DNA of 36,696 nt from an uncultured Eubacteriales bacterium (GTDB lineage Bacteria; Bacillota; Clostridia; UBA1381), in NCBI GenBank assembly GCA_905199755.1, contig CAJKHT010000022.1, forward strand, positions 1 through 36,696, given 5' to 3'. The notes below the pieces were generated by a model that had not been told where the DNA came from, searched no databases, and saw only the letters and a list, made by a program, of their open reading frames with translations. Shown here in pieces: positions 7,975 through 15,379 of the stretch. Each line of letters begins with the position of its first letter. Position 1 is the stretch's first letter. The translations under genes were made by a program, and so were the position numbers.

Positions 7975-8214
7975 CATTGGCTTTCACGTTCATTATAGAT
8001 GCAGCCTCAAAAGCCTTATTTTATCAAGGTTTGCGGGCCTGTTCAAAACACATTTTCTGTTTTGACTTTTCGCCTCAAAAATTCGAACTAATGACTAATA
8101 TTTTCTTTCCAGCTATACACCTATTTGAATGTTTTTTATTTCAGAATTACTAATCAGCTTTCAACTCAAAATAACCCGACATGATCTGCACCATTAAGAA
8201 ACACATCAGATTAT
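7941..8214 (-). ncRNA. Orphan structured RNA, diverged copy of the Abi leader RNA
   Basis: A minus-strand transcript of about 270 nt is predicted from a perfect promoter (8249-8221) to a terminator (7974-7941), with no ORF longer than about a dozen codons. Its 5' end holds a hairpin: ATCTGAT (8211-8205) pairs with GTCGGGT (8180-8174), with three G-U pairs and a 24-nt loop. The Abi leader at 9430-9480 has the same 7-bp stem and 24-nt loop. Most differences are transitions that keep pairing, including C-G to U-A in an inner 3-bp helix. A second 7-bp inverted repeat (CAAAACA/TGTTTTG, 8044-8064) lies in the tail. I infer a functional or recently functional noncoding RNA related to the Abi RNA; a relic of a lost Abi locus is the alternative. 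Confidence 0.55.
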
Positions 8215-8220
8215 GTTTAT

Positions 8221-8249
8221 ATTATACACCATAATCTTTATTTTGTCAA
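8221..8249 (-). promoter_or_regulatory. Perfect consensus promoter of the orphan RNA
   Basis: On the minus strand, TTGACA (8249-8244) and TATAAT (8226-8221) are 17 nt apart, a full sigma-A consensus. Predicted transcription starts near 8214, a few nt ahead of the hairpin. The Abi leader promoter has identical boxes and spacing. Confidence 0.75.
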
Positions 8250-8294
8250 GTATTATTTTGAACTCACTGAAATTTGGGCGCTGATAATTTTTCT

Positions 8295-8484
8295 TTAATT
8301 CTTCCTGTCATGCCATTCATTCAATGCCGTTTCGACTTGCTTTATCAACAATTCTTTATCCGGGATATATGAGATGTTGAAATTTGTCTTTTTAGTTCTT
8401 TGATAGACCATCCTGCTTTTTCAGCCTCTTTTTCGTAAAAGCTTCTTTTATCTTTATTGATATGCTTAAAAGTTCGCAATAATG
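8295..8484 (-). pseudogene. Remnant of a DUF1016/YhcG-type nuclease gene
   Basis: On the minus strand a short reading frame gives HINKDKRSFYEKEAEKAGWS then IKELKRQI. This resembles the conserved start of the DUF1016 (PDDEXK, YhcG-like) core, whose members have patterns like FYxxEAxxxxWSxRxLERQI. After a frame change it continues as YIPDKELLIKQVETALNEW and a stop at 8297-8295, like the C-terminal YLPDKELL region of the same family. The central part of the protein is missing and no start codon is visible, so this is a deleted, frameshifted relic. It lies between the Abi terminator and the orphan RNA promoter. Recognition is by motif memory only. Confidence 0.5.
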
Positions 8485-8494
8485 AGACAAAGAC

Positions 8495-8521
8495 AAAATG
8501 CCAGACAATGTCTGGCATTTT
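8495..8521 (-). terminator. Terminator of the Abi_2 gene
   Basis: AAAATGCCAGACA (8495-8507) and TGTCTGGCATTTT (8509-8521) are a perfect 13-bp inverted repeat around a single base. The minus-strand RNA ends in TTTTGTCTTTGTC. It starts 20 bp after the Abi_2 stop codon. Confidence 0.85.
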
Positions 8522-8540
8522 GAATCACTTCAATAAACTT

Positions 8541-9410
8541 CTATATAAGAACATCCTTCCAATTAGTCGGAAATCCCATAAGCTCCATTTTAACATTTGG
8601 ATACTTATCGAGCAAAGTTTCAATTAGATCAATAAAATCATTCCAATGTCTATCCCTCGGAAGAATATTGCTTAAACACACCAATGTGGCAAATACTCTC
8701 ACGCTGCTTATTCCCTGCTTTGTATACTGCTTATACAGCGCAGGTGTTTTTGAAAGATTTACATTATACAACCTTCCATAATGTGCGCATATATTTCTGA
8801 CAAATGCTATATGCTCAATCCAGCTTTCAAGATATGTATATTTAACACCATATATCCGAGCTACCACTTTCTTATCTTCCTGCTTCATGTTCTTATAAAA
8901 CTTAGACAAAGTTCCGAAACTGAACAATTCAATTAAGGCATACATCGGGATTTTATCCGTTTCATAGTTGTTTCTGAAATTCTTAACGAAAGCAGATTTG
9001 CTATTTCTATCGACCTCACTATTTATTTCTGCCAAGAAGTGACTATGATAATCTTCATTTTCAAAATTAGCAGCGTCCTCATATCCAAAGTTGCCGTATT
9101 TATACGAAAAATGGTTTGCAATTCGACATCTCAAATTTATTTCTACTTTTTCAATTTGAGCAAACAATGCCTGTCTGAAATTACAATTGAACAGATACAA
9201 TTCCTTTATCATATCAAATGTAACTCCCTGATTGTAATTGTCATTTTTCTTTTTGAGTCCTATGCTATATGCTTTTATCAATCTGAAATAAGACACATCA
9301 TTAAGAAATTCTTTAACTGCTTCCTCGTCATTTATAACAAGACCGAGTTCTTTTAGATTCTCAACCTGTTCATCTATAGTCATAGGGACTTGATGCTTTT
9401 TCAATTCCAT
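8541..9410 (-). CDS. Abi_2 family abortive-infection protein (AbiF/AbiD-like, HEPN)
   Basis: This 289-residue protein matches the Abi_2 family. The N-terminal block KHQVPMTIDEQVENLKELGL then FLNDVSYFRLIKAYSIGLKK is typical, as is VEINLRCRIANHFSYKYG. A C-terminal HEPN ribonuclease motif RxxxxH occurs as RNICAH (Arg205, His210) followed by YGRLYN. The frame is open to 9515, but ATG at 9410 is the start because GGAAGTG lies 7 nt upstream and the extra 35 codons would translate the leader hairpin. AbiF-type members have recently been reported as toxins paired with a conserved noncoding RNA antitoxin and as relatives of the ancestor of Cas13. The leader RNA here fits that arrangement. It has its own consensus promoter and terminator, so it is a self-contained unit. 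The family call is firm; toxicity and phage defence are inferred. Confidence 0.88.
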   Translation of the reverse strand: MELKKHQVPMTIDEQVENLKELGLVINDEEAVKEFLNDVSYFRLIKAYSIGLKKKNDNYNQGVTFDMIKELYLFNCNFRQALFAQIEKVEINLRCRIANHFSYKYGNFGYEDAANFENEDYHSHFLAEINSEVDRNSKSAFVKNFRNNYETDKIPMYALIELFSFGTLSKFYKNMKQEDKKVVARIYGVKYTYLESWIEHIAFVRNICAHYGRLYNVNLSKTPALYKQYTKQGISSVRVFATLVCLSNILPRDRHWNDFIDLIETLLDKYPNVKMELMGFPTNWKDVLI

Positions 9411-9429
9411 CTTTTCACTTCCGTATAAA

Positions 9430-9480
9430 TTAAATGACCCGACGTGGTCCGCATCGTTGAGAGGCGTGTCGGGTTCTGTT
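9430..9480 (-). ncRNA. Structured leader RNA of the Abi_2 gene, putative antitoxin RNA
   Basis: The transcript from the consensus promoter begins near 9480 and goes straight into a hairpin. ACCCGAC (9474-9468) pairs perfectly with GTCGGGT (9443-9437) around a 24-nt loop, which can form an inner CGC/GCG helix. The hairpin ends 26 nt before the Abi_2 ATG. The same architecture recurs in the orphan copy at 8174-8211. A conserved RNA next to AbiF-type genes has been described as antitoxin; assigning that role here is inference from position and structure. I saw no separate terminator between the hairpin and the gene, so processing or read-through must separate RNA and mRNA. Confidence 0.6.
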
Positions 9481-9486
9481 AATGTT

Positions 9487-9515
9487 ATTATACTCATTTT
9501 TAATGGAAATGTCAA
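9487..9515 (-). promoter_or_regulatory. Perfect consensus promoter of the Abi RNA and gene
   Basis: On the minus strand, TTGACA (9515-9510) and TATAAT (9492-9487) are separated by exactly 17 nt. Full-consensus promoters are uncommon and suggest strong constitutive expression, as would be needed for an unstable RNA antitoxin. Confidence 0.8.
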
Positions 9516-9633
9516 TACTTTTCACGAAATTAGCATTAATTTTTTTAATCAAACAGGCAAATTTTATTCCCTCACATACTTTTATATTCTACTAAATAAT
9601 TATTATGTCTACAATTTCAGAAAATGACATTGT

Positions 9634-10407
9634 CTAATGCGTTGCTGGTATATCACCACAATTTTCATAGTTAATATATGCCTGTATAACTCGCTTATAG
9701 AATTCCATCACAATAACATTCTGCATATGCTCATCAAAATGCGTATAAATACCCGGTTTTCGGCTTTTGTATCTCAGCACTCGTCTGAAATACATACAGA
9801 ATAGTTCTTTGGCGCTTTTGTTATATTTTCTGCTTTCCGGAATGTATCTATGTATCTCCTGCAAAATATATTGAGGCGAAAGTTTCAAGCTTATAACCTC
9901 ATAGATCATAGTGCCTATCAGATTTGAAATATATGTTTCCCTGTCCTCGTGAACACACAGTTTAGGTAATAAAATATTATAAGCTTTATTCTTTTTAACA
10001 AGAGTGTTCTCTATCTTTTTCTGCTGCATCGGAATTTCAGCGATATTTATGCTGAACTCCGTTTCTATGCAGCTTACCGCCGCACATTTTGTCTCACATT
10101 CGTCCAAAACCGCCTCAAATTCCTCTTTGGTCATCTGTTCGGCTGTACTGTCCTCCGGCTCCTCAAAAGTCCTGCAATTCGCCGCAAACTCGCACAGGGC
10201 ATCTACAACCTCATCGCCGTTATCTGCCGCAGCCATATATGACGAAAGAATTATAAAATAATCATTTCCGTCTGCACAATCAAGCCTTTCTTTCAGTTCC
10301 ATACATACATCATCGTTATCCCTTACAATTGCTTCCTTGCAGAAGTCATCTATTGCGTTCAGTAATTCAGCCAAAGACTCTGCTTTCAATATATCACGGG
10401 TAATCAT
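9634..10407 (-). CDS. Hypothetical protein of the recombinase operon (257 aa)
   Basis: I do not recognise this 257-residue protein. The N-terminal half is acidic and mostly helical, with several Cys (for example DECETKCAAVSC). The C-terminal half is basic and ends in a helical stretch with YFRRVLRYKSRKPGIYTHFD. No signal peptide or membrane segment is seen. The frame extends to 10449, but ATG at 10407 is chosen because AAAGGAG lies 8 nt upstream. It is last in a colinear series of three serine recombinases and three micro-ORFs, so it probably belongs to the same mobile element. About 120 bp of AT-rich DNA separates it from the Abi promoter. Confidence 0.7.
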   Translation of the reverse strand: MITRDILKAESLAELLNAIDDFCKEAIVRDNDDVCMELKERLDCADGNDYFIILSSYMAAADNGDEVVDALCEFAANCRTFEEPEDSTAEQMTKEEFEAVLDECETKCAAVSCIETEFSINIAEIPMQQKKIENTLVKKNKAYNILLPKLCVHEDRETYISNLIGTMIYEVISLKLSPQYILQEIHRYIPESRKYNKSAKELFCMYFRRVLRYKSRKPGIYTHFDEHMQNVIVMEFYKRVIQAYINYENCGDIPATH

Positions 10408-10466
10408 ACTTTTATCTCCTTTCCGCAAACAAAAAACAGCTCCGTGCAAGGAACTGCTTTTGATCT

Positions 10467-10571
10467 TTATTTTTTCTTTTTGTTTTTATGTTCGTGTGTC
10501 GGTTTATTATTTGCCGGGACATAATCTAACTGCTCTTTTTTGCCGACTCTTATGTATACAGCCGCTTTCAT
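10467..10571 (-). CDS. Micro-ORF resembling a serine recombinase N-terminus (34 aa)
   Basis: A 34-residue frame begins MKAAVYIRVGKKEQLD and ends in a lysine-rich tail (HKNKKKK). The start strongly resembles the first strand of serine recombinases (AxYIRVSxxEQ), but the catalytic serine position is glycine. GGAGG lies 9 nt upstream of the ATG, directly after the preceding 70-residue gene, so translation is plausible. It may be a genuine small protein of the element, or the residue of a recombinase gene that was later capped by a stop. Position in a tightly packed operon favours a real gene. Confidence 0.55.
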   Translation of the reverse strand: MKAAVYIRVGKKEQLDYVPANNKPTHEHKNKKKK

Positions 10572-10579
10572 TTTTTGGC

Positions 10580-10792
10580 TTACCTCCTTTTTATATATTC
10601 AAATTCGTACTCGGACACGCACTGCGCCCACCGTACCTTATCACGGTATTTTTCATCGAACAGTTTAAGATTTATTGCCTCATTTACAATGTCGTTTGAA
10701 TCATTCATAAATCTGTCGCTTTCAAAGGCTACAACTTCACCGTATTCTTTATCATAAATCACAACTAACTCGTAGCAAGACATATCGATCAT
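10580..10792 (-). CDS. Small hypothetical protein (70 aa)
   Basis: This 70-residue acidic protein has no recognised domain (YELVVIYDKEYGEVVAFESD near the start, YEFEYIKRR at the end). ATG at 10792 overlaps the TGA of the preceding micro-ORF in an ATGA arrangement, typical of translational coupling. An in-frame ATG at 10807 lacks a ribosome binding site. It continues the operon downstream of the recombinases. Confidence 0.6.
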   Translation of the reverse strand: MIDMSCYELVVIYDKEYGEVVAFESDRFMNDSNDIVNEAINLKLFDEKYRDKVRWAQCVSEYEFEYIKRR

Positions 10793-10902
10793 CTGCCCGG
10801 GAAGCATAATCCGTGTACATAAGCGAAACGATATGCTTCATCTCTGTTTTTAAGTTTATACCAACGTATATTCCCTTTGCTGTCGCTGAATTTGTAATAC
10901 AT
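10789..10902 (-). CDS. Micro-ORF after the recombinase (37 aa)
   Basis: A 37-residue frame (MYYKFSDSKGNIRWYKLKNR then DEAYRFAYVHG) has AAGGGAG 6 nt upstream of its ATG, immediately after the stop of the recombinase gene. Its stop overlaps the next start. It is too short for confident family assignment. The well-placed ribosome binding site and the overlap are the evidence that it is translated. Confidence 0.55.
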   Translation of the reverse strand: MYYKFSDSKGNIRWYKLKNRDEAYRFAYVHGLCFPGR

Positions 10903-10913
10903 TTCTGTCTCCC

Positions 10914-12554
10914 TTATATATTCACTGTGAGCGTAACTGCGTCGAACAGTGTAACCTCTATTTTTTCTTTGGATATAATCTTCACTCGTGTTACCATTGA
11001 TTTGACCACACTGTCATCGAAGGTCACGAATTTGCCGGGGAGTTTATCTATTGTATCATATATAGCCCTCAGTTGGCTTGTCTGAGTGTTTTCTATCTGA
11101 CTTTTTGCCGTTACAGCATTCAGTTTTGCTTGGAGCTTGCTTACTTCATCATGTTTCTGACGGCATTTTTCATCGATGCTTTCCCGTGTTTCCCTATTCT
11201 CTACTCCCAGCCGTATTATTTCCACGATTTCGTTATTCTTTGCTTTGATACTGCTTTCAAGTCCGTGTATCTGCATTACCGTGTTTGGCGCCGACAGCAA
11301 TTCCGCTATACTGCCTTTCATTAAGGCTTTGATTTTTTCAGTATTGTCAAGCATTGAATTCATTGCTTTAAGCACACCGGCGTGCAGTCTTTCTTCCTCT
11401 ATGCTGAATGAGTCCTTGCAGTATTTGGTTCCGTGGTCAAGTCTGTTTATACATCTCCATACAACTTTTGCTTTGCCGTTTCTCGCCCAAGTTGTCCTGC
11501 GGTATTTACTTCCGCAGTTCCCGCATACGACCAAACCGGTGAGTGCATATTTACTGTTATATCTTGATTTTTTTGATACGTTCTTATCCGATACGGGTTT
11601 TAGACTGTTTCGCCTTGCAAGTTCAACCTGAACTCTGTCGAACACCTCCGGTGTTATTATCGGTGTGTGGTGGTTTCGTATCAGATACATAGGCAGCTCG
11701 CCTGTGTTTTTCACGGTTTTTTTAGTGAACAGATCCGCCACATAAGTTTTTTGTACCAGTACATCGCCTCTGTATTTTTCGTTACGCAGAATACCCTGTA
11801 TCGCCGATCTTTTCCACTCCGAACTGCCCTTTTTGGTCTTATAACCGTTTTTGGCAAGGTATTCGGATATACCCTGATAACTGTACCCCTCAAGGAATTT
11901 CGTATATACGATTTCTATTATCTTGGCTTCCTCCGGTATAATTTCTGGATTTCCGTCTTTTCCTTTTCTGTATCCGAGGATATTTCCATACATCATAGGA
12001 ACCTTTCCGGCTTTATAATTAAACCGTTTGCCGAGTTTCACATTATTGCTTGTTGATTCGCTTTCCGCCTGTGCGAATACGCTGTAGAGTGCGACCATCA
12101 TTTCACTGGTCATTTCGCCTGTGTCTATGTTTTCTTTTTCAAAGTATATTGATATTCCGAGAGCTTTCAGTTCCCTTATGTATTTTATACTGTCTACAAT
12201 GTTTCTTGCAAATCTCGATATGGATTTCGTAAGTATGTGATCGATTTTCTTTTCCCTGCAAAGTTCTATCATTCTGTTAAATTCATCTCGTTTTTTTGCC
12301 ATAACACCTGTTATACCTGCATCGGCGAATATCCCTGCGAATTTCCAATTTGGATTGCTTTCGATAACCTCTGTGTAATGCTCTATCTGAACATTATAGC
12401 TTGTCAGCTGTTCTTCATCGTCCGTGCTGACGCGGCAATATGCAGCAACCCGTCTCTTGCCCTGCTTTTTCTTTTCCTTCGGGCTTTTGGTCGCAGGTAT
12501 TATTATTACCTCGGTTTCCGGTATTGTTTGTTCCTGAACATATCTCACATCCAT
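10914..12554 (-). CDS. Large serine recombinase (third of the array)
   Basis: This 546-residue site-specific recombinase has a resolvase-type catalytic domain (about 34-180) with nucleophile Ser43 in AAYCRVSTDDEEQ and the arginine motif KSISRFARN. A recombinase domain (about 190-300) and a Cys-rich zinc ribbon (CGNCGSKYRR with a second Cys pair near CINRLDHGTKYC) follow. A C-terminal coiled-coil region completes it. This layout is that of large serine integrases acting on mobile elements. The start ATG has GGAG about 7 nt upstream and follows the middle gene by 14 bp. All landmarks of an active enzyme are present. Confidence 0.92.
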   Translation of the reverse strand: MDVRYVQEQTIPETEVIIIPATKSPKEKKKQGKRRVAAYCRVSTDDEEQLTSYNVQIEHYTEVIESNPNWKFAGIFADAGITGVMAKKRDEFNRMIELCREKKIDHILTKSISRFARNIVDSIKYIRELKALGISIYFEKENIDTGEMTSEMMVALYSVFAQAESESTSNNVKLGKRFNYKAGKVPMMYGNILGYRKGKDGNPEIIPEEAKIIEIVYTKFLEGYSYQGISEYLAKNGYKTKKGSSEWKRSAIQGILRNEKYRGDVLVQKTYVADLFTKKTVKNTGELPMYLIRNHHTPIITPEVFDRVQVELARRNSLKPVSDKNVSKKSRYNSKYALTGLVVCGNCGSKYRRTTWARNGKAKVVWRCINRLDHGTKYCKDSFSIEEERLHAGVLKAMNSMLDNTEKIKALMKGSIAELLSAPNTVMQIHGLESSIKAKNNEIVEIIRLGVENRETRESIDEKCRQKHDEVSKLQAKLNAVTAKSQIENTQTSQLRAIYDTIDKLPGKFVTFDDSVVKSMVTRVKIISKEKIEVTLFDAVTLTVNI

Positions 12555-12568
12555 ATCAATTCTCCTCT

Positions 12569-13447
12569 CTACAATATGCTTTCTTTTTTCTCAAACACCT
12601 TTCCGTTTATAAGCTGCACCCATATATGCTTGTCCGGCTGCATTTTTATTGACTTTATCACCTTATCGGCTGCACGCCCGTCAACAGTTGTCTGTTTTGG
12701 AAGTATGGCGAGTTCCGACTTGATTTTTTCCGTTATTGCAGAATTATCTCCTGCCTCGCATATATTAAATTTCGCTGACGCAAGCTCCATAATCTTATCT
12801 ATTACCTCACCCGAATCTGTATCCGGATTTTGTATTAGTTCATTCATTTCATTTGTCAGCCTTATGACTTCGATATTTTTTTCATATTCTCTGTCCTCGG
12901 CATAATCTATATTTGCAAGGTTATCCGTAAGCTCGTTTAACAGCTCCAGCAGCATATTGTCCAGTATTTTTTCTCTGAACAGGTGTCGGTTTCCGTCACA
13001 TTCCGCATTCGTACACTGCCAGTATATTCTTCGCCTTTCCCCGGAACCTGCATGACTCCGTTTCATTTTCGCACCGCAGATTGCACAGCACGCTTTCGCA
13101 CGGTACATATCAAGCTTTATTTTATCGTTTTCACTTATCTCTGCGCACTTTTTATCTTTGCATTTCAATGCAAGCTCGGCAGTTTCGGGCGGTATGATTA
13201 CCGGATAGTCTTTATCGCCGATATACTTCTTATTTTCAAGCATTCTCTTGACCATATTCTTATCCCATTTGCGATCATCACCGGCATAGCTTATCGGCAT
13301 CATATTAAGCCTTTCCGAAATTGTCTTTAATGAATTACCCTGCACATACAGACTGAACACATTTCTGACTACTTCGGCTTCTCTTTCGATAATAACTACC
13401 TGTGCGTCCACGATTTCATATCCGAATGGGATATATCTGTTAGCCAT
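12569..13447 (-). CDS. Serine-recombinase-like protein lacking the catalytic domain
   Basis: This 292-residue protein begins where the second domain of a large serine recombinase normally starts (YIPFGYEIVDAQVVIIEREA). It continues through a recombinase domain, a zinc ribbon (CCAICGAKMKR with CTNAEC) and a C-terminal region. The whole resolvase domain with the nucleophilic serine is absent. It is not a recent truncation: AGGTGG sits 7 nt before its ATG, the upstream stop is 2 nt away, and the frame is intact. It probably acts as a DNA-binding partner of its catalytic neighbours; that is inference. Confidence 0.85.
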   Translation of the reverse strand: MANRYIPFGYEIVDAQVVIIEREAEVVRNVFSLYVQGNSLKTISERLNMMPISYAGDDRKWDKNMVKRMLENKKYIGDKDYPVIIPPETAELALKCKDKKCAEISENDKIKLDMYRAKACCAICGAKMKRSHAGSGERRRIYWQCTNAECDGNRHLFREKILDNMLLELLNELTDNLANIDYAEDREYEKNIEVIRLTNEMNELIQNPDTDSGEVIDKIMELASAKFNICEAGDNSAITEKIKSELAILPKQTTVDGRAADKVIKSIKMQPDKHIWVQLINGKVFEKKESIL

Positions 13448-13449
13448 TT

Positions 13450-15009
13450 TTATTCCACCTCGCTATATTCAAATTTTAATTTCAGACCGTTGATGAGTTC
13501 AAAGGTGATTTCCTTATTTCTGCTGACCGTAATTCTTTTGACTGTTTTTTTGAAAGTCTTTTTGTCGAACTCCCCTATCGGTCCGGTTGCCGTTATATAG
13601 TTTGAAAGAATTTCGGTCTGCTTTCTTATTTGCTCGCACTCATCGTTTCCGAGTAAGTATTTTTTATCTTTTTTCAGCTTTGCGGTTTTTGACGCGATTT
13701 CATTCATTCTTTCCATAAAGGAAGCAGGCTCAATGTATCCGTTTGCTTTCGCATTTCGGAGAACATGAACCTGCTCTGTCAATTCCGCTATTTCTTTATT
13801 TATATTTTCAATCTCGCCGCCGTCTGCCATTCTTTTGGATTTGTACTCCGTCAGCTGATTCAGCATAGGCGCAAGAATTATATCCGCGTTATATACAAGC
13901 CTGTTATACAGGTTTACGAAGGCGTTCATCAGAACCTTTTCAGCCACCTGCGGTGTCGGACATTCAGCACTGTCGTGATCTCTTGTTCTGCACACCCAGA
14001 AGACATTGTTTTCACCCGACTTTTTTCTGAACATCGTTCCGCACTCTCCGCAGTATATCGTTTTTGCAAATGTATGCTCTTTCGGAACCGTACTCGGTCT
14101 GTATCGCTTGCCCTGTGCCTTTAACAGCTCGTTTGCTTTATCAAATATTTCAGCTGACACTATCGGCACATTATTGTTTTTCACATAGTACATATCCCGT
14201 TCTCCGAAGTTTCGCCGTGATTTAAACGGGAATTCTTCCGTATATGATTTTTGAAGCAGTGCGTCGCCTTTGTATCTTTCGTTTGTTATTATGTATTTTA
14301 TTCTGTTTTCTACCCAATTCGCCGTTCCGTCATTTTTTATCACTCCGGCTTTCTTGAGTTCGTCCGCTATTTTGCGAAGACTCATTCCGCCTATGTAGGC
14401 ATTAAATATCAGGCGGACTATTCTCGCCTGTTCCTCATTGATTTTCCATTCTCCGCCTGCCCCAAGGTAATAACCGTATGGGAGACACCCTTGCTTGAAT
14501 GTGCCGTTTTTCATTCTGTGCCGAATGCCGAGCCGCACATTCTGCGATAATGATATTGATTCCTCCTGTGCCACCGAGCTTAACGCTGCCAATTCTGTTT
14601 CACTTGTCATTCCGCCGGTGTTGATATTCTCTTTTTCAAATATTACATCTACTCCAAGCACTTTCAGTTTTCGTGTCATGTTGATGCAATCATAAATATT
14701 ACGAGCGAATCTCGATATTGATTTTGTGAGTATTAAATCGATTTTCCCGTCCACACAGTCCTGATACATTCTGTTAAAGTCGTCTCTGCATTCCATTTCA
14801 GTGCCGGTTATTCCGTTGTCCTTGTATATGTCCGTCAAGCTCCATTCGGGGTTTTCGGATATCAGGTTCATATAATGATCGTACTGTGTAATAAATGAGT
14901 TTTCCTGATCCTCTGAATCGCTGCTCACTCTTATGTACGCTCCGACTCTTTTTAATGCACTTTGTTTAATAATGCTTTGGGTTGGATTTATAACTATCAC
15001 TTCAGCCAT
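13450..15009 (-). CDS. Large serine recombinase (first of the array)
   Basis: This 519-residue recombinase has a catalytic Ser29 in GAYIRVSSDSEDQ, the arginine motif KSISRFARN, and the active-site-following segment FEKENINTGGMTSE. The recombinase domain, zinc ribbon (CGECGTMFRKK with a second Cys pair around CRTRDHDSAEC) and C-terminal coiled coil follow. An ATG at 15018 directly abuts AAGGAG, so the next in-frame ATG at 15009, 9 nt from it, is the likely start. It leads an operon of three recombinase-type genes with 2 and 14 bp gaps. Confidence 0.9.
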   Translation of the reverse strand: MAEVIVINPTQSIIKQSALKRVGAYIRVSSDSEDQENSFITQYDHYMNLISENPEWSLTDIYKDNGITGTEMECRDDFNRMYQDCVDGKIDLILTKSISRFARNIYDCINMTRKLKVLGVDVIFEKENINTGGMTSETELAALSSVAQEESISLSQNVRLGIRHRMKNGTFKQGCLPYGYYLGAGGEWKINEEQARIVRLIFNAYIGGMSLRKIADELKKAGVIKNDGTANWVENRIKYIITNERYKGDALLQKSYTEEFPFKSRRNFGERDMYYVKNNNVPIVSAEIFDKANELLKAQGKRYRPSTVPKEHTFAKTIYCGECGTMFRKKSGENNVFWVCRTRDHDSAECPTPQVAEKVLMNAFVNLYNRLVYNADIILAPMLNQLTEYKSKRMADGGEIENINKEIAELTEQVHVLRNAKANGYIEPASFMERMNEIASKTAKLKKDKKYLLGNDECEQIRKQTEILSNYITATGPIGEFDKKTFKKTVKRITVSRNKEITFELINGLKLKFEYSEVE

Positions 15010-15096
15010 TTCGCTCATCTCCTTTCCTGATTGTCAACAACACAATACCACAACTCTTTTCAAAAGTCTATTCATCAACAGCAACAAAAAATATTG

Positions 15097-15267
15097 TTAT
15101 TTTGCATCATAAGCAACATTTTTTATATCAAGGTCAAGATTACTGCATATATATTTTTTCGTAGCATTCAAGTCGTCTTTTACGATTTCATTTATTTCCT
15201 TGCAATTTTCCATTATATACATCAGATAAATATATATCGACATATCTTTAGCTTTTTCACTTTTCAT
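15097..15267 (-). CDS. Small hypothetical protein (56 aa)
   Basis: This 56-residue protein (MKSEKAKDMSIYIYLMYIME near the start) has no family I recognise. The frame is open to 15348, but ATG at 15267 has a perfect GGAGG 7 nt upstream, so the shorter form is chosen. It is predicted helical with no Cys pair or membrane segment. It lies just upstream of the first recombinase gene, about 90 bp away, and may be an element-encoded accessory protein. Confidence 0.55.
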   Translation of the reverse strand: MKSEKAKDMSIYIYLMYIMENCKEINEIVKDDLNATKKYICSNLDLDIKNVAYDAK

Positions 15268-15379
15268 ATCTGTTCCTCCAAAATGCCACAAACAAAGGAG
15301 CATCGGATATTCCTCCGCCCCTTTGTATGGCATAGTCAACCTTTTCAAGTTATTTCAAATTTCACTTAATCGGTATTAT

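Noticed and set aside
8080..8100. GTTCGAATTTTT on the minus strand as a tRNA T-loop
   Set aside because: There is no acceptor stem, anticodon arm or CCA context around it; no tRNA could be folded.
9411..9515. Longer Abi_2 frame starting at 9515
   Set aside because: The extra codons would start in the -35 box and cross the promoter and leader hairpin; ATG 9410 has its own ribosome binding site.
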